Source: Bacteroidetes bacterium UBA6661 (GTDB taxonomy: Bacteria; Bacteroidota; Bacteroidia; AKYH767-A; OLB10). From it: a DNA stretch of 6,750 nucleotides. The DNA is taken from NCBI GenBank assembly GCA_002455375.1, contig DKKR01000025.1:52549-59298 (forward strand). Reading direction: 5' to 3'. Below the pieces are notes generated by a model that searched no databases, was not told the DNA's origin, and was given only the letters and a program-made list of their open reading frames with translations. The translations under genes were made by a program, and so were the position numbers. Numbering within the stretch: the first letter of the stretch is position 1; the number at the start of each line of letters is the position of its first letter. Positions 6,485 through 6,750 of this stretch are shown here, piece after piece.

Positions 6485-6750
6485 ATGAGGAGTTTTTTAG
6501 CAGTACGTAAAGTTTGGGTTTTTCTGTTTATGATTGGTGTGTTTGCCACATCATGTAAGACAAGTAAACAAACAACTTCTGCCAATAAGGAAACCAATCT
6601 CTCCGAAGAGAATAACACAAAACTCATGTACTTCTTTGTGAATGCCAACAAAGAAAAAATATTGGGTAATGAAGGTCGTGCAGCTGAACTTTTTGCAGAG
6701 TGTTTAAAGATTGATCCGAGAAACGATGCCTCGCTTTATGAAATGGCGCA
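6485..6750 (+). CDS. TPR-containing lipoprotein (3' partial)
   Basis: An open frame of 88 codons runs off the window end. The N-terminus is a lipoprotein signal peptide: basic residues (Arg2, Arg8, Lys9), a hydrophobic core VWVFLFMIGVF, then ATSC with the lipid-bearing Cys at residue 24. A polar Ser/Thr/Lys/Asn-rich linker follows, and from about residue 47 the sequence becomes helical with a tetratricopeptide-like unit (GRAAELFAECLKIDPRNDASLYEMA, about 64-88, of which the IDPRN turn is diagnostic). No acidic patch follows the Cys, so there is no obvious Bacteroidota surface-export signal, and a periplasm-facing site is inferred. It starts 12 bases after the nucleotidyltransferase stop behind an A-rich stretch, so the two are probably co-transcribed. 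TPR proteins are usually scaffolds; the partner cannot be named. Confidence 0.85.
   Translation, partial: MRSFLAVRKVWVFLFMIGVFATSCKTSKQTTSANKETNLSEENNTKLMYFFVNANKEKILGNEGRAAELFAECLKIDPRNDASLYEMA

Noticed and set aside
6454..6651. Minus-strand ORF over the lipoprotein start
   Set aside because: It is antisense to the signal peptide and linker of the + strand lipoprotein, which has clear signal-peptide and TPR features.

Overview
The window reads as chromosomal DNA from a low-GC, non-pathogen-specific member of the Bacteroidota. The reasons are the type IX secretion (T9SS) sorting domain on the first protein, promoter motifs of the Bacteroidota form TTTG-N19-TAnnTTTG, near-absence of Shine-Dalgarno sequences, and two likely TTG starts. 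The family or genus cannot be settled from the sequence alone. All genes are on the + strand.

Layout: (1) 1-1965 is the 3' part of a large secreted surface protein made of seven tandem Ig-like repeats followed by a type A T9SS C-terminal sorting domain; its start lies outside the window. (2) Twelve bases later, 1978-2649 is a short RluA-family pseudouridine synthase. (3) 2650-2777 is an AT-rich gap with a possible promoter and a weak hairpin. (4) 2778-3800 is a radical SAM protein with a SPASM/Twitch-like C-terminal cysteine region. (5) 3901-3971 is tRNA-Gln(UUG), preceded by a -7 promoter motif and followed by a strong intrinsic terminator. (6) 4027-5391 is an NtrC-type sigma-54 response regulator (REC, AAA+, Fis-type HTH) that begins only 14 bases after that terminator. 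(7) 5471-6472 is a sugar-phosphate nucleotidyltransferase behind the best promoter in the window. (8) 6485 to the end is the start of a TPR lipoprotein, probably in the same operon.

Functionally this is mostly ordinary chromosomal content: cell-surface display, RNA modification, a tRNA, transcription control and sugar-nucleotide supply. The genes do not form one evident pathway. I see no mobile element, CRISPR array, defence system or clearly new system. The points most worth a second look are the higher-order periodicity in the Ig-like array, the radical SAM enzyme of unknown substrate, and the unusual closeness of the tRNA terminator to the regulator start codon.
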